Shown here in pieces: positions 53,807 to 61,881 of a stretch of DNA of 64,000 nucleotides. The translations under genes were made by a program, and so were the position numbers. The notes under the pieces were generated by a model that did not search any database, was not told the origin of the DNA, and was given only the letters and a program-made list of their open reading frames with translations. Numbering within the stretch: position 1 is the first letter of the stretch; each line of letters opens with the position of its first letter. Origin of the DNA: Curvivirga sp965219885 (GTDB taxonomy: Bacteria; Pseudomonadota; Alphaproteobacteria; UBA8366; Aestuariispiraceae); assembly GCF_965219885.1 (NCBI RefSeq), contig NZ_CBDCOT010000009.1, positions 248,001 through 312,000 of the forward strand, in the 5' to 3' direction.

Positions 53807-55015
53807 ATGTCGATCTTGGCAGACCGTTTGTCGAAAATCAAACCATCCCCAACTGTTGCTGTAACGGCAAAAGCAAATGAATTAAAAGCAGCCGGCCGTG
53901 ATGTAATTGGCCTTGGCGCAGGGGAGCCTGACTTTGATACACCAGCGAATATCGTAAAAGCTGGTCAAAAAGCAATGGAAGAAGGCAAAACACGTTATGT
54001 GGCACCTGCCGGTATTCCTGAATTGCGTCAGGCAATTTGTGATAAATTGAAACGTGACAACGATCTGACTTATACACCGGACATGATCGCAGTTGGTTGC
54101 GGCGGCAAGCAAACCATTTATAACGCAATGACAGCAACTTTGGACGAAGGAGATGAAGTGATCATTCCGGCGCCATATTGGGTAAGTTATCCTGATATCA
54201 CCGCGTTATTTGGTGGCGTGCCTGTCTTTGTAAATTGCCCGCAGGAAAACAATTTCAAACTAACACCTGATCAATTACGTGCGGCGATCACACCAAAAAC
54301 AAAATGGTTGATCTTGAACAGCCCATCCAATCCAACAGGTGCTGGTTATACAGAAGCAGATCTAAAAGCTTTGGCTGATGTTTTGATGGAAGACGAAAAC
54401 AAACATGTTTGGGTGATGACCGACGACATGTATGAATATCTTGTTTATGATGACTTCAAATTCAAAACCATTGCGCAAGTTGAACCAGGCTTGTTTGATC
54501 GTACATTGACTTTAAACGGCTTAAGTAAAGCTTATTGCATGACAGGCTGGCGTCTTGGTTATGCAGCAGGTCCGAAAGATTTGATCAAAGCAATGAATAT
54601 GTTGCAATCCCAATCTGCAACCTCAGCAACAACATTTGTTCAATGGGCGGGCGTTGAAGCGTTAACAGGCCCACAAGACTTCATTGCAGAAAACAACAAA
54701 GCTTTCGTTGAACGTCGTGATCTTGTGGTTGGCTTGATCAACGACATCGATGGCCTTGAATGCTTAACACCAGAAGGCGCATTTTATGTTTACCCATCTT
54801 GTGCAGGTGTGATTGGAAAAACAACACCAGATGGTAAAAAAATCGAAAGTGACGAAGATTTCGTTACTTACTTGCTGGAAGCTGAAGGCGTTGCGGCTGT
54901 TCATGGTGCTGCTTTTGGTTTATCTCCACATTTCCGCATTTCTTATGCAACATCCAATGCGTTGTTGGAAGAAGCATGTGCGCGTATTAAACGTGCGGTG
55001 GAAGCATTAAGCTAA
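53807..55015 (+). CDS. aatA: Aspartate aminotransferase (class I, subgroup Ib)
   Basis: PLP enzyme of 402 residues converting aspartate and 2-oxoglutarate to oxaloacetate and glutamate. It has the PLP lysine K241 in LNGLSKAYCMTGWRLGY, the NSPSNPTG motif (171-178), the YWVSYPD segment and the C-terminal FRISYATS with the carboxylate-binding Arg. The sequence is of the alphaproteobacterial AatA type, some members of which also use prephenate. GAAGGA precedes ATG 53807. A perfect terminator follows. Confidence 0.93.
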   Translation: MSILADRLSKIKPSPTVAVTAKANELKAAGRDVIGLGAGEPDFDTPANIVKAGQKAMEEGKTRYVAPAGIPELRQAICDKLKRDNDLTYTPDMIAVGCGGKQTIYNAMTATLDEGDEVIIPAPYWVSYPDITALFGGVPVFVNCPQENNFKLTPDQLRAAITPKTKWLILNSPSNPTGAGYTEADLKALADVLMEDENKHVWVMTDDMYEYLVYDDFKFKTIAQVEPGLFDRTLTLNGLSKAYCMTGWRLGYAAGPKDLIKAMNMLQSQSATSATTFVQWAGVEALTGPQDFIAENNKAFVERRDLVVGLINDIDGLECLTPEGAFYVYPSCAGVIGKTTPDGKKIESDEDFVTYLLEAEGVAAVHGAAFGLSPHFRISYATSNALLEEACARIKRAVEALS

Positions 55016-55040
55016 GCTTAAAAAAGTTTTGCAAAATACG

Positions 55041-55075
55041 AAAAGGCGCCAGAAATGTTCGGCGCCTTTTCTTTT
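55041..55075. terminator. Bidirectional terminator between aatA and the crotonase gene
   Basis: Perfect 10-bp stem AAAAGGCGCC/GGCGCCTTTT with a 10-nt loop, followed by CTTTT. The A-tract serves the leftward gene. Confidence 0.92.
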
Positions 55076-55091
55076 ACTATTCTATAGTAAC

Positions 55092-55940
55092 TTATTCTTG
55101 AATTTCTTGAACCTTCACCAACATATCAGGCCAACTACGTTGGTTATCCATATCAAATTGCGCCCCTTGCTCATCCGCCCATTTAAAGCGTTTCAAGGCT
55201 GGCGTTTGACTTGTGGCTTGATAAAGCCAATAGGCTTCGGATTTTAGTGCCTCTTCAATCGGTAAATCAATAGATTCGTAGACGGCTTGCTTCGTCGCAT
55301 TAATTGATGCGGATGGCCATAAAGCAATTCGCTTGGCTAAAGCTTCTACAAACGGGCCAATCTCATCTGCATCTAGTGCACGATTCACTGTTCCATAAAA
55401 TTCAGCCTGGTCCGCATCAAAATCATCAGCACCGAGTACAATTTCCAATGCACGTCCAAGGCCGACCTGACGTGCCATGCGTGATGCACCACCGCCGCAA
55501 GGTAAGATCCCCATACCAACTTCCATTTGCATAAACTTCGCCTTACCGCGTGCCGCAAAACGCATATCACAGGCAAGAGCAAATTCATGTCCTCCGCCAC
55601 GTGCAAACCCTTCAATCTTTGCAATAGTCGCTTGGGGTAATTTACTGATGCGTTCCAAGACAACTTGCAAATCAAGAAGTTTCACTTCTTCACGTGTAAC
55701 AGCCTTACCAGACATATCTTTCAAGAAATTGGTATCTGCATGGGCTACAAATATTTCCGGATGCGCAGATTGGAAGACAACGACCTTAACAGCCTCATCT
55801 GCCTCTAGTTTTTGTGCAAGCCGGTTTAAATCTGCCAACATCGGTAGGCCCTGAATATTGACTTCACCATAGTCAAAAGTCACCCAGGCAATTGCTGCTT
55901 CTACATTCACTTTAAATGTCGTAAAATTATCGTATTCCAT
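55092..55940 (-). CDS. Enoyl-CoA hydratase/isomerase (crotonase) family protein
   Basis: About 282 residues with the crotonase fold: the first oxyanion segment FVAHADTNFL (region of His-Pro-Glu-Ile-Phe-Val), the second oxyanion loop EGFARGGGHEFALACDMRFAA, and PCGGGASRMARQVG where the catalytic Glu often lies. Neither of the two hydratase glutamates is obviously retained (GGGHEFALACD has one), so the reaction may differ. I favour ATG 55940 because AAGGA stands 9 bp upstream; an ATG at 55997 lacks a ribosome site. No beta-oxidation partners adjoin it. Confidence 0.82.
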   Translation of the reverse strand: MEYDNFTTFKVNVEAAIAWVTFDYGEVNIQGLPMLADLNRLAQKLEADEAVKVVVFQSAHPEIFVAHADTNFLKDMSGKAVTREEVKLLDLQVVLERISKLPQATIAKIEGFARGGGHEFALACDMRFAARGKAKFMQMEVGMGILPCGGGASRMARQVGLGRALEIVLGADDFDADQAEFYGTVNRALDADEIGPFVEALAKRIALWPSASINATKQAVYESIDLPIEEALKSEAYWLYQATSQTPALKRFKWADEQGAQFDMDNQRSWPDMLVKVQEIQE

Positions 55941-56179
55941 CTCTTTCAATCCTTTTCCTAATATTTTGCGCAACTGAGTTTCTGTGCTTGCGCTCATAGG
56001 ATTGAATATATTTTATAAATAAAATTAATAAATAATGTATTTATTATTACAGTATTTATATTTAATATATAATAATGTAATTTTTTCTTAGTTTCCTAGC
56101 GGATTTGGAATTTTTAAACTTTTCCTGTATCCTCACATTTAATGTCTAATAAATTAAATAATCTTAACAGGGAAATGGG

Positions 56180-58393
56180 ATGGAAGCTCATAAAGTTGTG
56201 AACGCATCCAAGGTCAAATTTGACCTTCGCTTCACCATTACAAAGAAAATCTCACTTGGCCTCGCGCTTCTTGGCTTTTTAAGTATTTTAGTCGGTGGTT
56301 TTGGCCTTTACTTCATATCTTCAATCGAAAATAAACTAAATGATATCTCAGATATTGCAGCCCCTACGCTTGAAACAGCAGATGATCTGGTTGCTAATAT
56401 TTGGGATGCAACACGTATCGTCGAGGAAATCTTATCAGAAGATGATATAACCCAACTTGATACAACAATTGCTACTTTCGAAACACGAAAGACAGATTTT
56501 ATTCAATCATTCTCTAACCTTAACGACCTAGTTACAGATAGCGAACTACTTTCTACCTTAATAGATGTGGGCACTGCCCATGATCAATTTATTGCCAATA
56601 GCCAAGATGTTTTTGCACAACATCGTGAAGAGCTTGAATTACGCGCTTCTTCAAACACTATGCTCAATACATTTGATAAAGGTGCAACTGACCTCATCAA
56701 GACGTTAGAAGATTTTGCCATTAAAAATGAAGAGAAAATGGCCGAAATCAAATCACGTAGTGAAACCATGGCGCTTTTTGGCACCGCGACAGCTTTTGAC
56801 ATCAACGGATTAGTCGCACAGTTATTTGAACAGGATTATCCAGTTGTTGCTGCGGCCTTTAAAATGCAAACATTGATTACTTCGATGAAAGAGGCAACAG
56901 GTGCGTATTTAAATGCAACACAGCTTGATCAGTTAGACACCTTGAAGGCCAATTTTGAAGCTTTAAACGAGAATGCTAAACCGTTTTTCTTAACCATGCT
57001 TACTCTTTCTGATTCAAAAGAAGAAAAAGAAGTCGTAAAGAAAATCAACGAAGCCTTTGATCAATGGGTCGGACAAGCAACACAAGCCAATCAGCTTTTT
57101 GAAACACATCGAAAAGCGATTGAATCCACGCAATCGACCAGTGCGGCAAAAACAGCACTTGAAGATGATGCCAACGCACTTGCAGAAAAGCTCGCTTTTG
57201 TTTCCGAAAAAGCGGATGAAGCGAGCCAGCTAGCAGATGAATCTGCAGCAACTGTGGTAACCCAAGCACAAACACTCATCGTGATCTTGCTGATTGCTGT
57301 TATGGTCGTTGGCCTAGGCTTGATTATCATTTTGCTATTCACAGTTATTCGCCCGATCAATCAAATGACAGATTCCATGTCGCAGTTAGCTGATGGTAAC
57401 CTTGAAACGGATATCCCTGCCCTTGGTAAGAAGGACGAAATTGGGGATATGGCAAATGCTGTGCAAATCTTTAAAGAAAATGCACAAGCTGTGAAGAGAC
57501 TTGAAGAAGAGCAAGCGCAAGCTGCTCAGGTCGCCGAAGAAGAAAAACGCAAATCCATGAATGATTTAGCTGACGGGTTTGAAGCAACCATTCGAGGCGT
57601 TGTCGACAATGTGTCTTCTTCTGCAAGCAGCCTGCAAGATACATCTCAAGCCATGGCAACGCTTGCCAGTGAAACCCAAGGCCAAGCGAGTGAAGTGGCC
57701 CAAGCCTCTGATATGGCAACTTCAAATGTACAAACAGTTGCTGCAAGTGCCGAAGAGTTAAGTGCCTCTATTAATGAGATCACACAACAAGTGACCAACT
57801 CCACTCAAATTGCTAATCAGGCAGTGAATGAAGCTGAGCAAACAAATAGCATCATTGAAAAACTAGTCTCTTCAACGCAAGAAATTGGCGAAGTTGTTAA
57901 TCTTATCAACGAAATTGCAGAACAAACCAACTTGCTTGCATTAAATGCAACCATCGAAGCAGCACGTGCTGGTGACATGGGCAAGGGCTTTGCGGTTGTG
58001 GCTAATGAAGTTAAAAGCTTGGCTACGCAGACAGCAACAGCGACTGAACAGATCAGTAAGCAAATTGCATCCGTTCAAGGAGACACACAATCCGCAGCAG
58101 GTGCGATTTCCTCTATCCAAGATATTATCAATAATATGAATAGCATTTCTACAACCATTGCCGCCGCCATGGAAGAACAGGCAGCGGCAACACAGGAAAT
58201 TTCAAGATCTGTACAAGATGCCGAGCAAGGCACATCCCTTGTGAACCAAAGTATTTCTTCTGTTCAAAATGCAGCTGAAGATACGGGTAGCTCCGCAACT
58301 CAGGTTCTTTCTTCTGCAGATGAGTTAGCTCAACAATCTGATGTCTTACGTCAAGAAGTCGATAAATTCGTTTCTCAAGTCAGAAGTGCTTAA
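56180..58393 (+). CDS. Methyl-accepting chemotaxis protein
   Basis: 737-residue chemoreceptor distinct from the one at 50.3 kb. TM1 is at about 19-42. A helical periplasmic sensor covers about 45-360, then TM2 near 365-388 (TLIVILLIAVMVVGLG), a HAMP domain (MSQLADGNLETDIPALGKKDE) and a signalling domain with the tip EQTNLLALNATIEAARAGD near 579-597. The preceding 182 bp are extremely A+T rich. The ligand is unknown. Confidence 0.92.
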   Translation: MEAHKVVNASKVKFDLRFTITKKISLGLALLGFLSILVGGFGLYFISSIENKLNDISDIAAPTLETADDLVANIWDATRIVEEILSEDDITQLDTTIATFETRKTDFIQSFSNLNDLVTDSELLSTLIDVGTAHDQFIANSQDVFAQHREELELRASSNTMLNTFDKGATDLIKTLEDFAIKNEEKMAEIKSRSETMALFGTATAFDINGLVAQLFEQDYPVVAAAFKMQTLITSMKEATGAYLNATQLDQLDTLKANFEALNENAKPFFLTMLTLSDSKEEKEVVKKINEAFDQWVGQATQANQLFETHRKAIESTQSTSAAKTALEDDANALAEKLAFVSEKADEASQLADESAATVVTQAQTLIVILLIAVMVVGLGLIIILLFTVIRPINQMTDSMSQLADGNLETDIPALGKKDEIGDMANAVQIFKENAQAVKRLEEEQAQAAQVAEEEKRKSMNDLADGFEATIRGVVDNVSSSASSLQDTSQAMATLASETQGQASEVAQASDMATSNVQTVAASAEELSASINEITQQVTNSTQIANQAVNEAEQTNSIIEKLVSSTQEIGEVVNLINEIAEQTNLLALNATIEAARAGDMGKGFAVVANEVKSLATQTATATEQISKQIASVQGDTQSAAGAISSIQDIINNMNSISTTIAAAMEEQAAATQEISRSVQDAEQGTSLVNQSISSVQNAAEDTGSSATQVLSSADELAQQSDVLRQEVDKFVSQVRSA

Positions 58394-58401
58394 ATATTAT
58401 T

Positions 58402-59064
58402 TTAAGCGGCCTTATTTAACAAAGCTTCCGGGATTGACTTCCGGAAGCTTTCTCTTTTCTTGAAAGCTTCAAGCATATTTCGGAGATTTTCAAAAGGTTC
58501 CAATATCTTTGTACCTGTCGGTAAAACCGACAGATAATCAACGATTATTACAATCACGCAATCTGCTAAACCTGGTTCGTCACTGGTCAGATATCGATTA
58601 CCATGCGTATAGGCATGCTCAAATGGCTTCAATACATCTTGAACTTTACTGATATTTTCTAGTGCAAACTTTCTTGGATCTACATCTTCCGGCAAAGTTT
58701 TTCGAAGTAACGGAACAACATATTCCCGGATAATCAGCTCATAAGCATAATGAGATGCCGCACTCATCCATGCACGATGAAGAGCAAATTCTTTTGCGGT
58801 TCCTGACATCAAATTTCGTCCGACAAAATTCTCATCCACATATTCCAAAATCGCACAGGTTTCAAAAATCACATGATCTCCATGCAGCAAAACAGGTACT
58901 TTTCCAAATGGGTGTAGTTTTAAATGTTTCGCACTTTTCAGATCACTAAATTCTGTCATGCCATTCATGGAAATCTCATAAGGCACACCTTTTTCTTCCA
59001 GGGCAATACGAACCGAACGTAAATAACTACTATAGTCAGGGCCAATCAAGGTTACAGCATTCAT
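58402..59064 (-). CDS. Glutathione S-transferase family protein
   Basis: 220 residues with an N-terminal thioredoxin-like domain starting VTLIGPDYSSYLRSVRIALEE (Ser/Tyr near the glutathione thiol), KVPVLLHGDHVIFETCAILEY containing the cis-Pro and the Glu-Thr pair that binds the gamma-glutamyl group, and a helical C-terminal domain. ATG 59064 has GGAGAG four bases upstream, so the longer frame from 59079 is less likely. It diverges from a TetR gene that probably represses it. Its last codons contain a hairpin that may terminate the facing receptor gene. Confidence 0.87.
   Translation of the reverse strand: MNAVTLIGPDYSSYLRSVRIALEEKGVPYEISMNGMTEFSDLKSAKHLKLHPFGKVPVLLHGDHVIFETCAILEYVDENFVGRNLMSGTAKEFALHRAWMSAASHYAYELIIREYVVPLLRKTLPEDVDPRKFALENISKVQDVLKPFEHAYTHGNRYLTSDEPGLADCVIVIIVDYLSVLPTGTKILEPFENLRNMLEAFKKRESFRKSIPEALLNKAA
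58421..58455 (+). terminator. Hairpin inside the 3' end of the GST gene
   Basis: Perfect 11-bp stem AAAGCTTCCGG/CCGGAAGCTTT with a 9-nt loop, then a T-rich tract. It lies 28 bp past the stop of the rightward chemotaxis receptor but within the coding end of the convergent GST gene, so it probably terminates the receptor mRNA. Confidence 0.6.
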
Positions 59065-59126
59065 TTTTCTCTCCATCAAAATTAACTAGGATCACTTGAT
59101 AGATAGAAATCTGTCATTAATTAATA

Positions 59127-59144
59127 TATGTTCAAGAACATATT
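59127..59144. promoter_or_regulatory. Candidate TetR operator ATATGTTC-AA-GAACATAT
   Basis: Perfect 8-bp inverted arms around a 2-bp centre in the middle of the 129-bp gap between the divergent GST and TetR genes. Size and position fit a TetR-family operator controlling both promoters. Confidence 0.6.
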
Positions 59145-59193
59145 ATATTTTTCTTTATAGTCGCAGTCTTGAAATCTATTTAGGAGCCCTCCC

Positions 59194-59781
59194 ATGCCTT
59201 TATCCGCCACGCATAAAGCAGAAACCCGAAAGAAAATTGTCACTGCGGCAAGAGAGCTTTTTAACCGATATGGGTTTAACTCAATCAGTATCGACGAAAT
59301 TATGGCACGTGCAGGCCTGACTAGAGGTGGCTTTTATGCCCATTTCAAAAACAAAGCCTCCCTTTACGCAGAGGCGATTTCATCCATTCGCCAAAAGCAT
59401 GAAGAAACAGGTTTGATGGAAAGATGTATGATTGACCCTGAAGTTACACGTGAGGCAATTGCAGGATTTTATCTCAGCCCTAATCACAGAGATAATCGTG
59501 AAGAAGGCTGCCCGCTTCCTGCTCTTGTTTCTGATGTATCACGTGAAAATGACACTGTAAAAGCTGCTTATACAGATGTCTTTCAAAATTTATCCGCTGC
59601 CCTCGCAGGGAAATATAACGGCAGTAAAGTAGAATTTGATAAATTAGATGATAAAGCCATCGCCGATGCAGTACTTTGTGTCGGCGGACAAATCATTTCC
59701 CGTGCGATCAATGATAAAGAAACATCGGATCGAATTCTAAAAGCTTGTTACACTGAACTATTAGCGCGCAAGGCAAAATAA
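59194..59781 (+). CDS. TetR-family transcriptional repressor
   Basis: 195 residues. The N-terminal helix-turn-helix is clear (TRKKIVTAARELFNRYGFNS, then IDEIMARAGLTRGGFYAHF at about 34-52). The C-terminal ligand-binding domain contains EEGCPLPALVSDVSRE, a pattern seen in repressors that respond to small electrophiles. It is likely to repress itself and the divergent glutathione transferase through the palindrome at 59127-59144. ATG 59194 has AGGAG upstream. Confidence 0.9.
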   Translation: MPLSATHKAETRKKIVTAARELFNRYGFNSISIDEIMARAGLTRGGFYAHFKNKASLYAEAISSIRQKHEETGLMERCMIDPEVTREAIAGFYLSPNHRDNREEGCPLPALVSDVSRENDTVKAAYTDVFQNLSAALAGKYNGSKVEFDKLDDKAIADAVLCVGGQIISRAINDKETSDRILKACYTELLARKAK

Positions 59782-59808
59782 AAGGCGATCCGAAGATCGC
59801 CTTTTAAA
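59781..59808. terminator. Bidirectional terminator between TetR gene and carA
   Basis: Perfect 10-bp stem AAAGGCGATC/GATCGCCTTT with the tetraloop CGAA, ending in TTTT. Its first base is the last base of the TetR stop codon. Confidence 0.92.
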
Positions 59809-59812
59809 ATTC

Positions 59813-60991
59813 TTATTTTGCAGCTTCCATAAGATCTACAAAGCGTTTGAATAAGTAGTGACTATCCTGAGGACCCGGAGATGCTTCCGGATGATATTGC
59901 ACAGAAAAGACTGGTTTATCTTTCAAACGGATACCCGCCAATGTGCCATCGAATAAGGAATAATGAGTTCCCTCAACGCCATCAGGCAAACTATCTTTAT
60001 CCACCACAAAGCCATGGTTTTGACTGGTGATTTCCACTTTATCAGTGGTTAAATCTTTGATCGGATGGTTTGCACCACGATGACCTAAGTGCATTTTTTG
60101 TGTCTTTGCACCAACAGCTAAAGATAGCATTTGATGGCCGAGACAAATACCAAATACAGGCTTCCCCGAAGCAATCACATCCTTGATCATTGGTACAGCA
60201 TATTCACCTGTTGCTGCTGGATCGCCGGGACCATTGGATAGGAAAACACCGTCCGGATCATGACTGAGAATTTCTTCTGCTGTCGCCGTTGCCGGAAGAA
60301 CCTTCACTTCACAACCTTGCGCCACCAAGTTACGTAGAATGTTACGCTTGATGCCAAAATCGATTGCTACAACTTTAAACTTTGGATTTTCTAACTGACC
60401 ATAACCGGATCCAATTTTCCAAAGGCTTTCTTCCCAATCATACGCTTGCGTGCAGGAAACCTCTTTCGCTAAATCCATGCCTTCAAGGCCCGGCCATTCT
60501 TGTGCGGTTGTCAATAATGCTGGTAAATCAAACTGACCATCTGCTTTATGGCAAATCACACCATTTGGGGCACCATTGTCACGGATATAACGTGTCAGGC
60601 GTCGTGTATCCACGCCTGCGATACCCGGTAAGTCATGCTTCTTTAACCAGTCATTAAAATGTTGACTATTTCGGAAATTGGAAGGCTCTGTGATGTCCAT
60701 TCGAAGAATACAGCCAAGGGATGCTGGTGTTACGGTTTCGATATCTTCATCATTGGTGCCGACATTTCCGATATGTGGGAAAGTAAATGTAATGATCTGT
60801 CCTGCGTAAGAAGGATCAGTCATAATTTCCTGATAACCTGTCAAAGAAGTGTTAAAGCACACTTCACCTACTTTAGTAGTTTCAGCACCTAAGCCTTTAC
60901 CCCAGAAAACGGAGCCGTCAGAAAGCACTACCACCGCGGTTGCGCCTGCGGGTGGTGTCATATTTTCCAAATTTTCGGTCATGGAAGTCAT
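59813..60991 (-). CDS. carA: Carbamoyl-phosphate synthase small (glutaminase) subunit
   Basis: Hydrolyses glutamine and passes ammonia to CarB for arginine and pyrimidine synthesis. The 392 residues comprise the CPSase small-chain domain (GEVCFNTSLTGYQEIMTDPS) and a class I glutaminase domain with nucleophile Cys in FGICLGHQMLSLAVG and the His/Glu pair in YHPEASPGP. The start may be ATG 60991 (AAGGG upstream) or ATG 60982. CarB is not downstream, so the two subunits are encoded apart. Confidence 0.95.
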   Translation of the reverse strand: MTSMTENLENMTPPAGATAVVVLSDGSVFWGKGLGAETTKVGEVCFNTSLTGYQEIMTDPSYAGQIITFTFPHIGNVGTNDEDIETVTPASLGCILRMDITEPSNFRNSQHFNDWLKKHDLPGIAGVDTRRLTRYIRDNGAPNGVICHKADGQFDLPALLTTAQEWPGLEGMDLAKEVSCTQAYDWEESLWKIGSGYGQLENPKFKVVAIDFGIKRNILRNLVAQGCEVKVLPATATAEEILSHDPDGVFLSNGPGDPAATGEYAVPMIKDVIASGKPVFGICLGHQMLSLAVGAKTQKMHLGHRGANHPIKDLTTDKVEITSQNHGFVVDKDSLPDGVEGTHYSLFDGTLAGIRLKDKPVFSVQYHPEASPGPQDSHYLFKRFVDLMEAAK

Positions 60992-61332
60992 CCCTTGCTA
61001 TAAGCCATGAGCAATAAGCGCCCTGTCATCAACAGGCAGAAATGGGAAGGTGTTTCTTCTTTTTTCCGGTACGCACATTTTGCATCATCCAAATTGGCGC
61101 AGTTTTAAGGTAAACAGGGCCTGCGGTCAAGCAAGCAAACACAAATTCCTTCATAAAAAGATCGAATCTTCGCCACGAAAAAAACAAAAATCCAAAACAT
61201 ATATTTATCAACAACTTAACAGCTGTGATCACAGTTGCCACCAAGTTTATTTTGGGTTAATGTCCCCGTTCGCCATTTTCAGGGGATGAGGGCGATTAAA
61301 AATTTTTGAAGAAAATTGGGAGTATTCCAATC
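60992..61332. other. 341-bp divergent promoter region between carA and yqeY
   Basis: No gene. A partial hairpin GCCTGT/ACAGGC lies in the carA leader near 61023-61037. The perfect palindrome CTGTGATCACAG sits at 61223-61234. GGGAG at 61318-61322 is the ribosome site of the rightward gene. No arginine or pyrimidine leader peptide was evident. Confidence 0.5.
61223..61234. promoter_or_regulatory. Perfect 12-bp palindrome CTGTGATCACAG
   Basis: Shares the 10-bp core TGTGATCACA with the palindrome at 50097-50110. It lies in the divergent carA/yqeY promoter region, 232 bp from carA and about 99 bp before yqeY. Probably bound by the same regulator, whose identity is not evident. Confidence 0.45.
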
Positions 61333-61785
61333 ATGCGTGAACAACTCAATCAAGCGCTTAAAGATAAAATGCGCGAGAAAGACAGCAACGCGGTTTCTAC
61401 TTTGCGCCTTATTCTGGCTGCATTAAAAGACCGCGATATCGCAGCACGCTCCAAAGGGGAAATGGATGGCATCGGTGATTCCGATATCCTTCAAATGTTA
61501 CAAACCATGGTGAAACAGCGCCGTGATAGCATTCAAATGTATGAACAAGGCGGTCGCGCAGAATTGGCTGCAAAAGAGCAGGCTGAAATTGATGTGATCG
61601 AAACTTTTCTTCCAAAACAAATGAATGAGGAAGAAATGAAAGAAGCTATTTCCACATTGATCGAAGAACTTGGTGCCTCAAGCCTAAAAGATATGGGTAA
61701 TGTTATGGGCGCTATGCGTGAACGTTTCGCAGGACAAATGGATTTTGGCAAGGCATCTGGTTTGGTAAAAGCATTACTTGCTTAA
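61333..61785 (+). CDS. GatB/YqeY domain protein
   Basis: 150 residues of the YqeY family, related to the tRNA-binding tail domain of the amidotransferase subunit GatB. Recognisable blocks are VSTLRLILAALKDRDIAARSKG-like near the start, QRRDSIQMYEQGGRAELA in the centre and FLPKQMNEEEM. ATG 61333 follows GGGAG; the frame extends nine codons further but without a ribosome site. It precedes dnaG and rpoD, a conserved order. The function is not established; tRNA binding is assumed. Confidence 0.88.
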   Translation: MREQLNQALKDKMREKDSNAVSTLRLILAALKDRDIAARSKGEMDGIGDSDILQMLQTMVKQRRDSIQMYEQGGRAELAAKEQAEIDVIETFLPKQMNEEEMKEAISTLIEELGASSLKDMGNVMGAMRERFAGQMDFGKASGLVKALLA

Positions 61786-61833
61786 ACTAGAATAGGTGTC
61801 TTCTTTCTTGAGGATTTCCTCTATAAAAGTTAC

Positions 61834-61866
61834 AAAAGCTATTCAATCTGTTGAATAGCTTTTTTC
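61834..61866 (+). terminator. Terminator between yqeY and dnaG
   Basis: Perfect 13-bp stem AAAAGCTATTCAA/TTGAATAGCTTTT with a 4-nt loop, running into a T-rich tract. It ends 15 bp before dnaG, so dnaG transcription must rely on read-through or on a promoter overlapping the hairpin. Confidence 0.85.
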
Positions 61867-61881
61867 TTCATTTGGATCATT

